DNA from: Streptomyces sp. SCUT-3
GTDB lineage: Bacteria > Actinomycetota > Actinomycetes > Streptomycetales > Streptomycetaceae
Reading direction: 5' to 3'
NCBI RefSeq assembly: GCF_014083985.1
Contig: NZ_CP046907.1
Coordinates: 1,461,001-1,525,000 of the forward strand
Length of the DNA stretch: 64,000 bases
Made by a program: the position numbers and the translations under genes. Positions 25,847 to 34,778 of the stretch are shown here, piece after piece (the stretch's first letter is position 1; each line of letters begins with the position of its first letter). Below the pieces are notes generated by a model, which did not search any database, was not told the DNA's origin, and worked only from the letters and a program-made list of their open reading frames with translations.

Positions 25847-26494
25847 ATGAACGTACTGCTCGACCACTTCTCGCTGTTCCGCGACGGATTCCTGGGAACC
25901 CTGTCGCTGACCGCGGTCAGTGCGGTGATAGCCCTCGTGCTGGGCGCCCTCGTCGCGGCCTGCCGCGTGTCGCCGGTACCGCCGCTGCGGGCCTTCGGCA
26001 CCATGTGGGTCACCCTGCTGCGCAACACCCCGCTGACCCTGCTGTTCCTGGTCGCGATCTTCGTCGTGCCGCAGGTCTTCTTCCCCGGCCTGAGCTACTA
26101 CACCCTGTCCGTGTGGGCCCTGGGCTGCTACACCTCCGCCTTCGTCTGCGAGGCGCTGCGCTCGGGCATCAACACGGTCCCGGTCGGGCAGGCCGAGGCC
26201 GCCCGCAGCCTGGGGATGACCTTCGGCCAGACCCTGCGGCTGATCGTCCTGCCCCAGGCGGGACGCACCGTCGTGCCCCCGATGAGCAGCATCCTCATCG
26301 CCCTCACCAAGAACACCTCCCTCGCCGGCGCCTTCAACGTCTTCGAACTCTTCGGGGCCCAGAAGACGCTGAGCGAACTGGGGTACAGCATCGTGGTGAT
26401 CTTCGGCTGGATCGCCCTCGCCTACCTGATCATCACCCTGACCCTCAGCGGCCTGTTCCGGCTGCTGGAGAACCGGCTGGCGGTGGCCCGATGA
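25847..26494 (+). CDS. gluC: Glutamate ABC transporter permease GluC
   Basis: Inner-membrane permease, 215 residues, HisMQ/GlnP type with about five membrane spans and the EAA loop EALRSGINTVPVGQAEAARS followed by LGM, which contacts GluA. RNTPLTLLFL is the usual permease N-terminal signature. ATG 25847 with GCGGAGA upstream. Its stop overlaps the gluD start (ATGA), so the two permeases are translationally coupled. Confidence 0.95.
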   Translation: MNVLLDHFSLFRDGFLGTLSLTAVSAVIALVLGALVAACRVSPVPPLRAFGTMWVTLLRNTPLTLLFLVAIFVVPQVFFPGLSYYTLSVWALGCYTSAFVCEALRSGINTVPVGQAEAARSLGMTFGQTLRLIVLPQAGRTVVPPMSSILIALTKNTSLAGAFNVFELFGAQKTLSELGYSIVVIFGWIALAYLIITLTLSGLFRLLENRLAVAR

Positions 26495-27396
26495 GTGCCA
26501 GTGTCCTCTACGACGTCCCCGGCCCCCGGGCCCGCAGGCGCAACCTCCTCTACTCGGTGGTCGGCGGGGCCGCCCTCCTCGGGCTGCTGGTCTTCGTCGT
26601 CATGCGCCTGTACTCGCAGGGGCAGTTCGAGTCCTACATGTGGGACCTGTTCGAGTACAACGGCATCCGGCAGCGCCTCCTGGACGGCCTGGTCTCGACG
26701 CTGCTGGCCTTCTCGATGGCCGCCGTGCTCTCCCTGGTGCTCGGCGCGCTGCTGGCGGCGGGCCGGCTCTCCGACCACCGCCCGGTGCGCTGGGTCTGCA
26801 CCGCGGTCGTGGAGTTCTTCCGGGCGATGCCGCTGCTGATCATGATCTTCGCCCTCTACCTCAGCGTCTTCACCGGGACGCCGCTGTGGGCCCTGGTCAT
26901 CGGCCTCACCCTCTACAACGGCTCCGTCCAGGCCGAGGTGATCCGCGCCGGCATCAACTCCGTGCCCAAGGGGCAGGCCGAGGCCGCCTACGCCCTCGGC
27001 ATGCGCAAGACCCAGGTGATGCTGACCGTCCTGGTCCCCCAGGCCGTGCGGGCGATGCTCCCGACGATCATCAGCCAGCTGGTGGTGACCCTCAAGGACA
27101 CCTCGCTCGGCTACGTCATCACCTACGAGGAGCTGCTCTACGCGGGCGGCGTGATCATGCGGAACACCGTCACCGAGGGCGGCAACCCGTACGTGCCCGT
27201 CGTGATCGTGGTCGGCACCGTCTACGTCCTGATGTGCCTGGCGCTGTCCTACCTGGCCACCTGGATCGAGAAGCGCGGGCGGCGCAGCCGCAAGGGCACT
27301 CCGCCCGCCGCCCCGGACGCGTCCGCGCCGACCCCGGGCGCCGTGCCGCCGCAGATGGCCCCGGAGGCGGCCCTCGAAGCCCCCCGGAAGAGCTGA
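26491..27396 (+). CDS. gluD: Glutamate ABC transporter permease GluD
   Basis: Second permease, 301 residues. A cytoplasmic N-terminus (PGPRARRRN) and an extra first span precede the HisMQ-type core with FFRAMPLLIMIF and the EAA loop VIRAGINSVPKGQAEAAYAL followed by GM. The C-terminus (about 265-301) is an Ala/Pro-rich cytoplasmic tail. ATG at 26491 overlaps the gluC stop by four bases. Last gene of gluABCD; a GC-rich inverted repeat follows. Confidence 0.95.
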   Translation: MSASVLYDVPGPRARRRNLLYSVVGGAALLGLLVFVVMRLYSQGQFESYMWDLFEYNGIRQRLLDGLVSTLLAFSMAAVLSLVLGALLAAGRLSDHRPVRWVCTAVVEFFRAMPLLIMIFALYLSVFTGTPLWALVIGLTLYNGSVQAEVIRAGINSVPKGQAEAAYALGMRKTQVMLTVLVPQAVRAMLPTIISQLVVTLKDTSLGYVITYEELLYAGGVIMRNTVTEGGNPYVPVVIVVGTVYVLMCLALSYLATWIEKRGRRSRKGTPPAAPDASAPTPGAVPPQMAPEAALEAPRKS

Positions 27397-27413
27397 CGCC
27401 CCGTCTGCTCCCC

Positions 27414-27451
27414 GACGCCCCGCAGGCCTTGTCCCAGGTCGGCGGGGCGTC
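27414..27451 (+). terminator. Probable gluABCD terminator
   Basis: Inverted repeat GACGCCCCG / CGGGGCGTC (9 bp) with a 20-nt loop, 18 bp after the gluD stop and before the monooxygenase promoter region. Confidence 0.5.
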
Positions 27452-27535
27452 CGCCGTCAGGGGTGCGTGCGCCGGGCGCGCCCCCGCCCCCGCTTGACGC
27501 GGGCATCACCAGCGGCTTGCATACGTTCTGTGATC

Positions 27536-29275
27536 GTGGATCCGGTGATCGTCGCCGGCGCCGGGCCGACAGGGCTGACCCTGGCGCTCGCGCTCGCCCG
27601 GCACGGTGTACCCAGCGTTGTTCTCGACGAGGCCGACGGCCCGCCGCGCGGCGGGCCGCGCTCGGCCGTGCTGCGCCCCGACACGGTGGCCCTGTACGAG
27701 CGGCTGGGCCACCGCGGCCCGGACGCCGACGGAGCCCGGTGGGGCGCCTGGCGCACCGTGCGCCGCCGGCAGGAGGTGCTGCGGGTCGACTTCGCCCCCG
27801 GCCCCTCCGGCACCGCCGCCCCCGGGGCGGGGAGCGGGACGGGGGCCGGACGGCCGGCCTCCCCCCTGCACGTCCTCCAGCACCGCCTCCAGCACGGCCT
27901 GGCCGAGGCCGCCGCCGGGCAGGAGCCGATCCGGCTCGTCCCCGGCTGCCGGGTCGTCCGCGTCGAGCAGGACGACGACGGCGTCACCGTGCACACCGAC
28001 GGCGGCCCCGCCCCCTCGTGGCGCGGCAGCTTCCTGGTCGGGTGCGACGGCCCCCGCTCCACCGTGCGCAAACTGCTGCGCGTCCGCTTCCCCGGGCGCA
28101 CCGCGGTGGACCGGTACGCGGTCGCCGTGCTGCGCGCCCCCCTTCCGTTCCCCGGAGAATCGCTCCTGCACCGGGACCCGCCGTGGCGCGGGGACACCGA
28201 GGTGACGGCCCGTCCGCTGCCCGACGACGTGTGGCGCCTGGACTGGCGCCTCCCGCAGGCGGCGCGCGGGGGCTCCCCCCTGACGCCGGACGACCTGGTG
28301 GCCAGGATCCGCAACACCCTCGGCGGCTGGTGCGGCGAGGTCCCCCCGTACGACCTGCACGCGGCCGTGGAGTACACCGTGCACCAGCGGCTCGCCCGGC
28401 GGTGGCGCGTCGGCCGGATCTTCCTGGCCGGCGACGCCGCGCACGTGCTGGGCGCCCTGGGCATGCAGTCGGTCGACGAGGGTGCGCGCGACGCCGACAA
28501 CCTGGCGTGGAAGCTGGCCATGGTCCTGCGCGGCGAGGCCCCAGACGCGCTGCTGGACACCTACCAGACCGAGCGGCGGGGCGCCGTCGGCGCACGGCTG
28601 CGCGCCGCCGACCAGGCCCTGCCCCTGCTGCGCTCCTCCGGCCCGCTGCACGCCGTCCGGCGCTCGGTGCTGTCCGGGTCAATGCGCAGGCACGGGGCGC
28701 TGCTCTCCGACGGCAACCTGGGCACCGGGCTGCTCGGGGCACCCCCGGTCCACAGCCCCCCTCCGGCGCCCGGGCCCGCCCGGGGCGGCGGGCGGGCCGT
28801 GCCGCAGCCGCGCACCGCCACCCCACCGGGCGCGGTGGTCGAGGACGTCGCGGTGACGGCCGTCGACGGATCCCCCGGGCGGCTGCGCGACCGGCTGGGC
28901 CGCCACCTGCTGGTGCTGCTGGTCGCCCCGGGAACCGGGGTGTGGGAGAGCCGCCACTGGCTCACCGCCGGGCTGATGCCCCGGCTCGCGGAGGCCACGG
29001 CGGCGCTGCCGGTGCCCGCGGAGCTCCTGGTGACCGAGGCCTATCCGGGGGCGGTGGCGCACACGGTCCTGCTGGTCCGGCCGGACGGGCACCTGGTCGC
29101 CACGATGACCGGCTGCCGGCCCGAGGAACTGCGCGCCCACGTCGAGGCGGTACGCGGCGGGGCCGGCGGACCGCCGCCCCGGGAACCCTCCGAAGACCGT
29201 TCCGGGGAATCCTCCGGGGACTCCTCGGGAGCACCGGCAGGGGCCCCCTCCGGGAGCCGCACCGGAAGCGGCTGA
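27536..29275 (+). CDS. FAD-dependent aromatic-type monooxygenase
   Basis: Flavoprotein hydroxylase of the PheA/TfdB (group A) family, 579 residues. FAD-binding motif VIVAGAGPTGLTLALALARH at the N-terminus, DG motif LVGCDGPRSTVRK (about 168-180), and GD motif RIFLAGDAAHVLGALG with MQSVDEGARDADNLAWKL after it. The C-terminal thioredoxin-like part (about 440-545) is present. The tail (about 545-579) is low-complexity Ser/Gly/Glu. The substrate cannot be told and no biosynthetic cluster surrounds it. GTG 27536 (MDPVIVAGAG) or 27530 is the start; with TTGACG at 27494 and TACGTT at 27522 and no ribosome site, a leaderless message is possible. Confidence 0.87.
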   Translation: MDPVIVAGAGPTGLTLALALARHGVPSVVLDEADGPPRGGPRSAVLRPDTVALYERLGHRGPDADGARWGAWRTVRRRQEVLRVDFAPGPSGTAAPGAGSGTGAGRPASPLHVLQHRLQHGLAEAAAGQEPIRLVPGCRVVRVEQDDDGVTVHTDGGPAPSWRGSFLVGCDGPRSTVRKLLRVRFPGRTAVDRYAVAVLRAPLPFPGESLLHRDPPWRGDTEVTARPLPDDVWRLDWRLPQAARGGSPLTPDDLVARIRNTLGGWCGEVPPYDLHAAVEYTVHQRLARRWRVGRIFLAGDAAHVLGALGMQSVDEGARDADNLAWKLAMVLRGEAPDALLDTYQTERRGAVGARLRAADQALPLLRSSGPLHAVRRSVLSGSMRRHGALLSDGNLGTGLLGAPPVHSPPPAPGPARGGGRAVPQPRTATPPGAVVEDVAVTAVDGSPGRLRDRLGRHLLVLLVAPGTGVWESRHWLTAGLMPRLAEATAALPVPAELLVTEAYPGAVAHTVLLVRPDGHLVATMTGCRPEELRAHVEAVRGGAGGPPPREPSEDRSGESSGDSSGAPAGAPSGSRTGSG

Positions 29276-29359
29276 ACCTCCCTGCCGAGCCTCCCCGCCG
29301 GGCCTTCCCGCTTCTGCAGCCGGGCGCGCCGTGCGTCCCGCGGCCGGTGCGGCGGGGCT

Positions 29360-30859
29360 TCAGCGAGTGGTCTCGGTGACGCGGCTCTCGCGGACGACGG
29401 TGATCCGGACCCGTCCCGGGCCGGCCAGCTCCTCCTGCACCCGCCTGGCCATGTCGCGGGCGATGGCCCGTGCCCGGAGGTCGTCGACCGCCTCGGGGCG
29501 GACCATCACCCGGACCTCCCGGCCGGCCTGCACCGCGTACGCCTTCTCGACCCCCTCGTACGAGGCCGCGATCCGCTCCAGCCCCTGCAGCCGGCGCACG
29601 TACGTCTCCAGCGACTCCCGGCGCGCCCCGGGCCGGCCTCCCGAGACGGCGTCCGCGACCTGGACGAGCACCGCCTCGACCGTTCGGGGCTCGATCTCGT
29701 CGTGGTGCGCCGCGATGGCGTGCACGACCTTCTCCGACTCGCCGAAACGGCGTGCGGCCTCCGCCCCGACGGCCGCGTGGCTGCCCTCCGCCCGGCGGGT
29801 CAGCGCCTTGCCGACGTCGTGCAGCAGCGCGCCGCGCCTGGCCAGCTGCGGGTCGGCGCCCAGTTCGCTCGCCAGCATCGCCGCCAGGCGGCCGGACTCC
29901 ACCAGGTGGGCCAGGACGTTCTGCCCGTAGGAGGTCCGGTACCGCAGCCGCCCCAGGAGGGCCACCAGCTCGGGGTGCATGTCGGTGATGCCGGCGTCGG
30001 TGACCGCGTCCTCGCCGGCCCTCAGGCAGCGCCGCTCGACCTCGGCGCGGCTGCGCTCGTACGCCTCCTCGATCCGGGGCGGGTTGATGCGTCCGTCGGC
30101 GACCAGTGCCTCCAGCGCCAGGCGGGCGGTCTCGCGCCGCACCGGGTCGAAGCAGGAGAGCAGCACGGCCCCGGGGGTGTCGTCCACTAGCAGGTCCACC
30201 CCGGTCACCGATTCGAAGCTGCGGATGTTGCGGCCCTCCCGGCCGATGATCCGGGCCTTCATGTCGTCCCCGGGGAGGGGCAGCACGGACACCACCGCCT
30301 CGGTGGTCCGCTCGCCGGCGATCCGCTGGAGCACCCCGGCCAGGATCCGACGGGCCCGCGCCTCCCCCTCGCGGCGGGCCTCCTCCTCGATCTCCCGGAC
30401 GGTCGCCGCCGCCTCCAGCACGGCCCGGTCCTCCGCGGCGCGCACGATCTCCGCCCTGGCCTCCCGCACCGTCATCGCGGCGGTCCGCTCGAGGATCCGG
30501 CGGCGGTCCGCCTCGGCCTCCGCCAGTTCGGCGCGGCGGCGGTCCAGCGCGCCGAGTTCCTCGGCCAGCCTCAGGCTGCGGGCGCGCAGTTCCTCCGTCT
30601 CGGCGTCCAGCCGCGCCTCGCGGTCGGCCAGCCGCTGCTCCCGGCGCTCCAGGTCGGCCCGCAGCTCGCGGGCCTCCTCGCGGGCGGCGGCGCGGACCCC
30701 GGCGGCCTCCGCCTCCGCTGCGGACCGCACCTCCTCGCGCACGCGGCGCAACCGGCGCAGCTGCGCCGCGGTGCCGGCGGCCAGCACCGCCAGGGCGACG
30801 GCCACCGCGACGGCCGATCCCGCGGGCAGCGGGAAGCTGCCCACCAGCGCGACGCCCAT
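29360..30859 (-). CDS. Ribonuclease Y-like KH/HD-domain protein
   Basis: 499 residues in RNase Y order: N-terminal membrane span (about 8-28), long charged coiled coil (about 30-185), KH domain with ARIIGREGRNIRSFESVTGV (about 200-260), HD domain with LLHDVGKAL (about 330), and the C-terminal RNase Y domain ending VRITVVRESRV. Membrane-anchored endoribonuclease by family. GIVVDDTP-type KH ending (LLVDDTPGAVLLSCFDPVRR) is conserved. ATG 30859 directly follows GGGGGAGGGGCC. Sequence before it (TTTGCG, 16 bp, TACGGT on the minus strand) could be its own promoter. It lies downstream of recA-recX on the same strand. Confidence 0.88.
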   Translation of the reverse strand: MGVALVGSFPLPAGSAVAVAVALAVLAAGTAAQLRRLRRVREEVRSAAEAEAAGVRAAAREEARELRADLERREQRLADREARLDAETEELRARSLRLAEELGALDRRRAELAEAEADRRRILERTAAMTVREARAEIVRAAEDRAVLEAAATVREIEEEARREGEARARRILAGVLQRIAGERTTEAVVSVLPLPGDDMKARIIGREGRNIRSFESVTGVDLLVDDTPGAVLLSCFDPVRRETARLALEALVADGRINPPRIEEAYERSRAEVERRCLRAGEDAVTDAGITDMHPELVALLGRLRYRTSYGQNVLAHLVESGRLAAMLASELGADPQLARRGALLHDVGKALTRRAEGSHAAVGAEAARRFGESEKVVHAIAAHHDEIEPRTVEAVLVQVADAVSGGRPGARRESLETYVRRLQGLERIAASYEGVEKAYAVQAGREVRVMVRPEAVDDLRARAIARDMARRVQEELAGPGRVRITVVRESRVTETTR

Positions 30860-30978
30860 GGCCCCTCCCCCGAACCGTCCCTCACCGTACGTGGGCCATT
30901 GTCGACGCAAAGGAACGACGGGGGAACCGTACGCGCCGGTTTCACCCGTCCCTTCCTTTTTCTTCCCCGCCGGGTCCG

Positions 30979-31563
30979 TCAGTCCGGGAGGTGCTCCTGG
31001 AGGAACTCCGGGTCCTCGCCCTCCTCCTCGAGCGCCCTGCGGACGACCCGGAGGGCGAGGCCCTCGGAGTAGCCCTTGCGGGCCAGCATTCCGGCAAGGC
31101 GGCGGACCCTTCGCTCCCGGTCCAGACCGCGGGTGGCCCGCAGCTTGCGGTCCACCAGTTCTCGGGCGGTGGCCTCTTCCCGGTCCGGGTCGAGTTGTCC
31201 GACGGCCCGGTCGACCAGTTCGGAGTCGACGCCGCGGACGCGCAGCTCGCGGGCGAGGGCCCGCCGGGCCAGGCCCCGGCCCCGGTGCCGGGACTCGACC
31301 CAGGCGTCGGCGAACGCCCGGTCGTCGATGAGCCCGACGTCCTCGAAGCGGGACAGCACCTTCTCCGCCGCGTCCTCGGGGATGCCCTTGCGGCGCATGG
31401 CCTCGGCGAGTTGGCCGCGGGTGCGGGGGGTTCCGGTGAGCAGCCTCAGGCAGAGATTGCGGGCGGCCTCCTCCGGGTCCGCCGGGACCTCGGGCTCCCG
31501 CGCCCTCCGCGGCGGCTCCCGCCCGTCCGTGGACCCGGCGGAGCCGCCGCCTCTCCTCGCCAC
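30979..31563 (-). CDS. recX: Regulatory protein RecX
   Basis: Modulator of RecA filaments, 194 residues of three-helix repeats: ARNLCLRLLTGTPRTRGQLA, FEDVGLIDDRAFADAWVESR, LARELRVRGV, RLAGMLARKGYSEGLALRVV. The N-terminal 30 residues are charged and variable. GTG at 31563, 5 bp after the recA stop, so the two are co-transcribed and RecX should be made with RecA during the SOS response. A ribosome site (AAGG) lies inside the recA end. Confidence 0.93.
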   Translation of the reverse strand: MARRGGGSAGSTDGREPPRRAREPEVPADPEEAARNLCLRLLTGTPRTRGQLAEAMRRKGIPEDAAEKVLSRFEDVGLIDDRAFADAWVESRHRGRGLARRALARELRVRGVDSELVDRAVGQLDPDREEATARELVDRKLRATRGLDRERRVRRLAGMLARKGYSEGLALRVVRRALEEEGEDPEFLQEHLPD

Positions 31564-31568
31564 CGCGC

Positions 31569-32735
31569 TCAGGCCTTGGTCGCGGCCGTCGCCTTGGTGG
31601 CCCGGACCGCCTTGGTGGCCGTGGTGGCCTTGCCCGCGGGAGCAGCCGCAGCGGCGGGCGCGGCGGCGGGAGCGGTGCCCGCGGGGGCCTCCTTGCCGGC
31701 CTTGTCCGCCTCGGTGGCGCCGTCGGCGGCCGCCTCGGGCTTGACCCCGATGCCGAGCTTCTCCTTGATCTTCCTCTCGATCTCGTCGGCGAGGTCGGGG
31801 TTGTCCTTGAGGAAGTTGCGCGAGTTCTCCTTGCCCTGGCCGAGCTGGTCGCCCTCGTAGGTGTACCAGGCGCCGGACTTGCGGACGAAGCCGTGCTCGA
31901 CGCCCATGTCGAGCAGGCCGCCCTCGCGGCTGATGCCCTGGCCGTAGAGGATGTCGAACTCGGCCTGCTTGAAGGGCGGAGCGACCTTGTTCTTGACGAC
32001 CTTGACGCGGGTGCGGTTGCCGACGGCCTCGGTGCCGTCCTTGAGGGTCTCGATGCGGCGGATGTCCAGGCGCACCGAGGCGTAGAACTTCAGCGCCCGG
32101 CCACCGGTGGTGGTCTCCGGGGAGCCGAACATCACGCCGACCTTCTCGCGCAGCTGGTTGATGAAGATCGCGGTGGTCTTGGACTGGTTGAGCGCACCGG
32201 TGATCTTGCGCAGGGCCTGGCTCATCAGCCGGGCCTGCAGGCCGACGTGGGAGTCGCCCATCTCGCCCTCGATCTCGGCGCGCGGCACCAGGGCGGCCAC
32301 CGAGTCGATGACGATCAGGTCGAGCGCGCCCGAGCGGATCAGCATGTCGGTGATCTCGAGGGCCTGCTCGCCGGTGTCGGGCTGGGAGAGGATGAGGGAG
32401 TCGGTGTCCACACCGAGCTTCCTGGCGTACTCGGGGTCCAGGGCGTGCTCGGCGTCGACGAACGCCACCGTGCCGCCGGCCCTCTGGGCGTTGGCGACGG
32501 CGTGCAGGGTCAGGGTGGTCTTGCCGGAGGACTCCGGGCCGTACACCTCGACCACCCGGCCGCGGGGCAGGCCGCCCACGCCGAGGGCGACGTCGAGCGC
32601 GGTCGACCCGGTGGGGATGACCTCGATCGGCTCGTGCACCTTGTCGCCGAGACGCATGACGGCGCCCTTGCCGAACTGCCGTTCAATCTGCGCGAGCGCG
32701 GCGTCGAGCGCCTTGTCTCGGTCGGTTCCTGCCAT
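31569..32735 (-). CDS. recA: Recombinase RecA
   Basis: Strand-exchange protein and co-protease for LexA, 388 residues. Walker A GPESSGKT (66-73), Walker [16 protein letters not shown], loop L2 [19 protein letters not shown]. The C-terminal tail after about residue 345 is an Ala/Lys/Thr-rich extension of about 40 residues that includes repeated ATKA, longer than E. coli RecA and common in streptomycetes. The frame is open to 32876, but ATG 32735 ([14 protein letters not shown]) is the family start. An SOS box lies 115 bp upstream; recX follows in the same unit. Confidence 0.97.
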   Translation of the reverse strand: MAGTDRDKALDAALAQIERQFGKGAVMRLGDKVHEPIEVIPTGSTALDVALGVGGLPRGRVVEVYGPESSGKTTLTLHAVANAQRAGGTVAFVDAEHALDPEYARKLGVDTDSLILSQPDTGEQALEITDMLIRSGALDLIVIDSVAALVPRAEIEGEMGDSHVGLQARLMSQALRKITGALNQSKTTAIFINQLREKVGVMFGSPETTTGGRALKFYASVRLDIRRIETLKDGTEAVGNRTRVKVVKNKVAPPFKQAEFDILYGQGISREGGLLDMGVEHGFVRKSGAWYTYEGDQLGQGKENSRNFLKDNPDLADEIERKIKEKLGIGVKPEAAADGATEADKAGKEAPAGTAPAAAPAAAAAPAGKATTATKAVRATKATAATKA

Positions 32736-32850
32736 GGCTTCCACCCGGTTTGCTTGAGTCGATCGCTTCACATCCACCGACGCTACTGCCTGGCACTGAC
32801 AGAGCGGGGGGACGAGGGCCGGGCTGTGGAAAACCCGGCCCCCCTCATGA

Positions 32851-32864
32851 GAATGCTTGTTCGA
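32851..32864 (-). promoter_or_regulatory. SOS (LexA) box of recA
   Basis: GAATGCTTGTTCGA: right half GTTCGA perfect, left half GAAT instead of GAAC, 4-bp spacer. It lies in the AT-richest part of the recA-AI-2E gap, 116 bp before the recA start, the usual distance in Streptomyces. Confidence 0.7.
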
Positions 32865-32892
32865 TTTTCGTGTCAAGCCGCCACGCGGACGG

Positions 32893-34113
32893 TCAGCGCC
32901 GGATCCGCCGGTACACCGCCCGGCGCGCCCGGGCGAGCAGCGCCGACTCCCGCCGACGCCGCGGATTCGGCCGGTGGGCCCGCGGGTCGGTGACGTCGTA
33001 GCGCTTGACGTAGGCGCCGAGGAAGCCCTGGAGGGTGGCCGTGGCCGGGATCGCGATCAGGGCCCCCACCGCCCCCAGCAGCGCGGTGCCCGCGATCACC
33101 GAGCCGAAGGCGACCGCGGGGTGGATGTTCACGGTCCGCGCGGTGATCCTCGGCTGCAGCACGTAGTTCTCGAACTGCTGGTAGACCACGACGAACCCGA
33201 TCACCCACACCGCGTCCCACGGGTCCTGGGTGAAGGCCAGCAGCGCCGGCAGCGCGCCGGCGAAGTAGGTGCCCACCGTGGGCACGAACTGCGAGACGAG
33301 CCCCACCCACACCGCCAGCGCCGACGCGTAGGGCACGCCCAGCGCCTCCAGCAGCACGTAGTGCGCCCCCGCCGACACCAGGGCCATCAGCCCGCGCGAG
33401 TACAGGTAGCCGCCGGTCTTGGCGACCGCGATCTCCCAGGCCCGCAGCACCTCCGCCTGGCGGTGCGGCGGCAGCACCGAGCACAGCGTCCGGCGCAGCC
33501 GCGGCCCGTCGGCGGCGAAGTAGAAGGCGAACAGGCCGATGGTCAGCGTCTGGAACAGGCCGCCCAGGAGCGTGGCGGACAGCCCCCACACGTCACTGGC
33601 GTTCTGCTGCACGTAGTTGCGCAGCCAGTCCGAGCCGAGCACGTCCCGCTGGACGTCGCCCAGGGAGATGTCGGTGCGGAAGGTGGCATTGATCCAGGAG
33701 ACCAGTGCGTCGATGTAGTCGGGCAGGTCCTTGGCGATGGTGCTCAACTGGTCCACGACCAGCGAGCCCAGCGCCGTGACGAACAGGGCGACGGCCGTGA
33801 ACACCCCCAGGAAGACCAGGGCGGTGGCCAGTCCCCGGCGCATCCCCCGCTCCGCCATCCAGTCCACCGCGGGCTCGACCGCCAGGGCCAGGAAGAAGGC
33901 GATCAGGACGTTCAGCAGCAGCCCGATCAGCTGGTGGAACGCCCAGTTGCCGAGCTGGAAGACTCCGAAGAGGGCGAGCGCGAGGACCATCGCGCGGGGC
34001 AGCCAGGGCGGCATGCCCACCCGGTCCGGCACGGCCTCGGGAGCGGGGTCGGAGGCGGGGCCGTCGTTCTGCGGCTTCTCGGTGTGCGCGTCCACCCCGC
34101 AAGTCTGGCCCAT
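32893..34113 (-). CDS. AI-2E family (PerM/DUF20) transporter
   Basis: Polytopic membrane protein of about 406 residues with a hydrophilic N-terminus (1-about 35), about eight membrane spans and a basic C-terminal tail ([20 protein letters not shown]). Family features are [20 protein letters not shown] near the start and [20 protein letters not shown] plus [18 protein letters not shown] in the C-terminal half. The name comes from E. coli TqsA; transport of autoinducer-2 is not implied here. ATG 34113 has GCGGGG 8 bp upstream; GTG 34122 is an alternative. Confidence 0.9.
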   Translation of the reverse strand: MGQTCGVDAHTEKPQNDGPASDPAPEAVPDRVGMPPWLPRAMVLALALFGVFQLGNWAFHQLIGLLLNVLIAFFLALAVEPAVDWMAERGMRRGLATALVFLGVFTAVALFVTALGSLVVDQLSTIAKDLPDYIDALVSWINATFRTDISLGDVQRDVLGSDWLRNYVQQNASDVWGLSATLLGGLFQTLTIGLFAFYFAADGPRLRRTLCSVLPPHRQAEVLRAWEIAVAKTGGYLYSRGLMALVSAGAHYVLLEALGVPYASALAVWVGLVSQFVPTVGTYFAGALPALLAFTQDPWDAVWVIGFVVVYQQFENYVLQPRITARTVNIHPAVAFGSVIAGTALLGAVGALIAIPATATLQGFLGAYVKRYDVTDPRAHRPNPRRRRESALLARARRAVYRRIRR

Positions 34114-34177
34114 GCGCGGCACCCCGCACGAAGGGGCCTCGTGCGGACCCGGCGCGGCGGGGCCCGGCGGGCCCGGC

Positions 34178-34372
34178 TCAGCGCCGCGCCGCGGGGACGT
34201 CCACGGCCGCGCACACTGCGCGCCACACGTCCTTGGCCTCCCAGCCGGCGTCCAGCGCCTCGTGCACCGTGCGGCCCCCCAACTCGGACATCACGTGGTC
34301 GCGGGCGAAGGTGTCGGCGTAGGCCGCGCCGAAGTGTTCGCCCATCCTGCGCCAGAACTCGGTCAACCGCAT
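34178..34372 (-). CDS. DUF3046 protein
   Basis: Small soluble protein of 64 residues: MRLTEFWRRMGEHFGAAYAD, then RDHVMSELGGRTVHEALDAG, then a WRAVCAA helix. This is the actinobacterial DUF3046 family, often found beside recA. No known function and no catalytic motif. ATG at 34372. It lies 64 bp upstream of the AI-2E gene on the same strand. Confidence 0.88.
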   Translation of the reverse strand: MRLTEFWRRMGEHFGAAYADTFARDHVMSELGGRTVHEALDAGWEAKDVWRAVCAAVDVPAARR

Positions 34373-34472
34373 GCGACCAGTATCCCCGCCCCGCAGCGGC
34401 CGGCCGCCCCCGCCGGCCCCCGGCCGCTCCGGTCGGCCGGCGGATCGGCCGGCGGGTCGGCCGGTCAGCCGG

Positions 34473-34778
34473 TCAGCCGGTCAGCAGGCGCAGCCCCGCG
34501 GTGGTCGCGACGGCGGCGCCGATCACCACCAGGAAGGGCGCCCGGAGCAACAGGGCCACCGCCGCGGCCGCCAGGCCGGCGGCCCGGGTCGCCGCGACCG
34601 GCCACTCGGCGCCGAAGGTCTGCACAGCGGTGAGCGCTGCCAGCAGGGCCAGCGGCACGAGCGCGGCCAGACGGCGCACCAGGGGGTGCTCCAGCCGGGC
34701 CGCCGGCAGGGAGAGGCCCAGGAGCTTGACCGCGTAGCAGCCCACGGCGGTCACGCCGATCGCGATCCACGCGGTCAC
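34473..34778 (-). CDS. azlD: AzlD-family branched-chain amino acid exporter small subunit
   Basis: 101-residue membrane protein with three to four spans: AWIAIGVTAVGCYAVKLLGL, LAALVPLALLAALTAVQTFG, AAGLAAAAVALLLRAPFLVV and GAAVATTAGLRLLTG. Small partner of AzlC in export of branched-chain and related amino acids. GTG at 34778 overlaps the azlC stop (GTGA), showing coupling. Its stop codon lies in a short tract of three ccggtcag units (34461-34484). Its partner azlC is frameshifted in this assembly. Confidence 0.88.
   Translation of the reverse strand: MTAWIAIGVTAVGCYAVKLLGLSLPAARLEHPLVRRLAALVPLALLAALTAVQTFGAEWPVAATRAAGLAAAAVALLLRAPFLVVIGAAVATTAGLRLLTG

Noticed and set aside
27467..27535. N-terminal extension of the FAD monooxygenase
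   Set aside because: The upstream Arg/Pro-rich residues precede a perfect MDPVIVAGAGPTG start, and a promoter-like pair lies inside this stretch, so it is probably untranslated.
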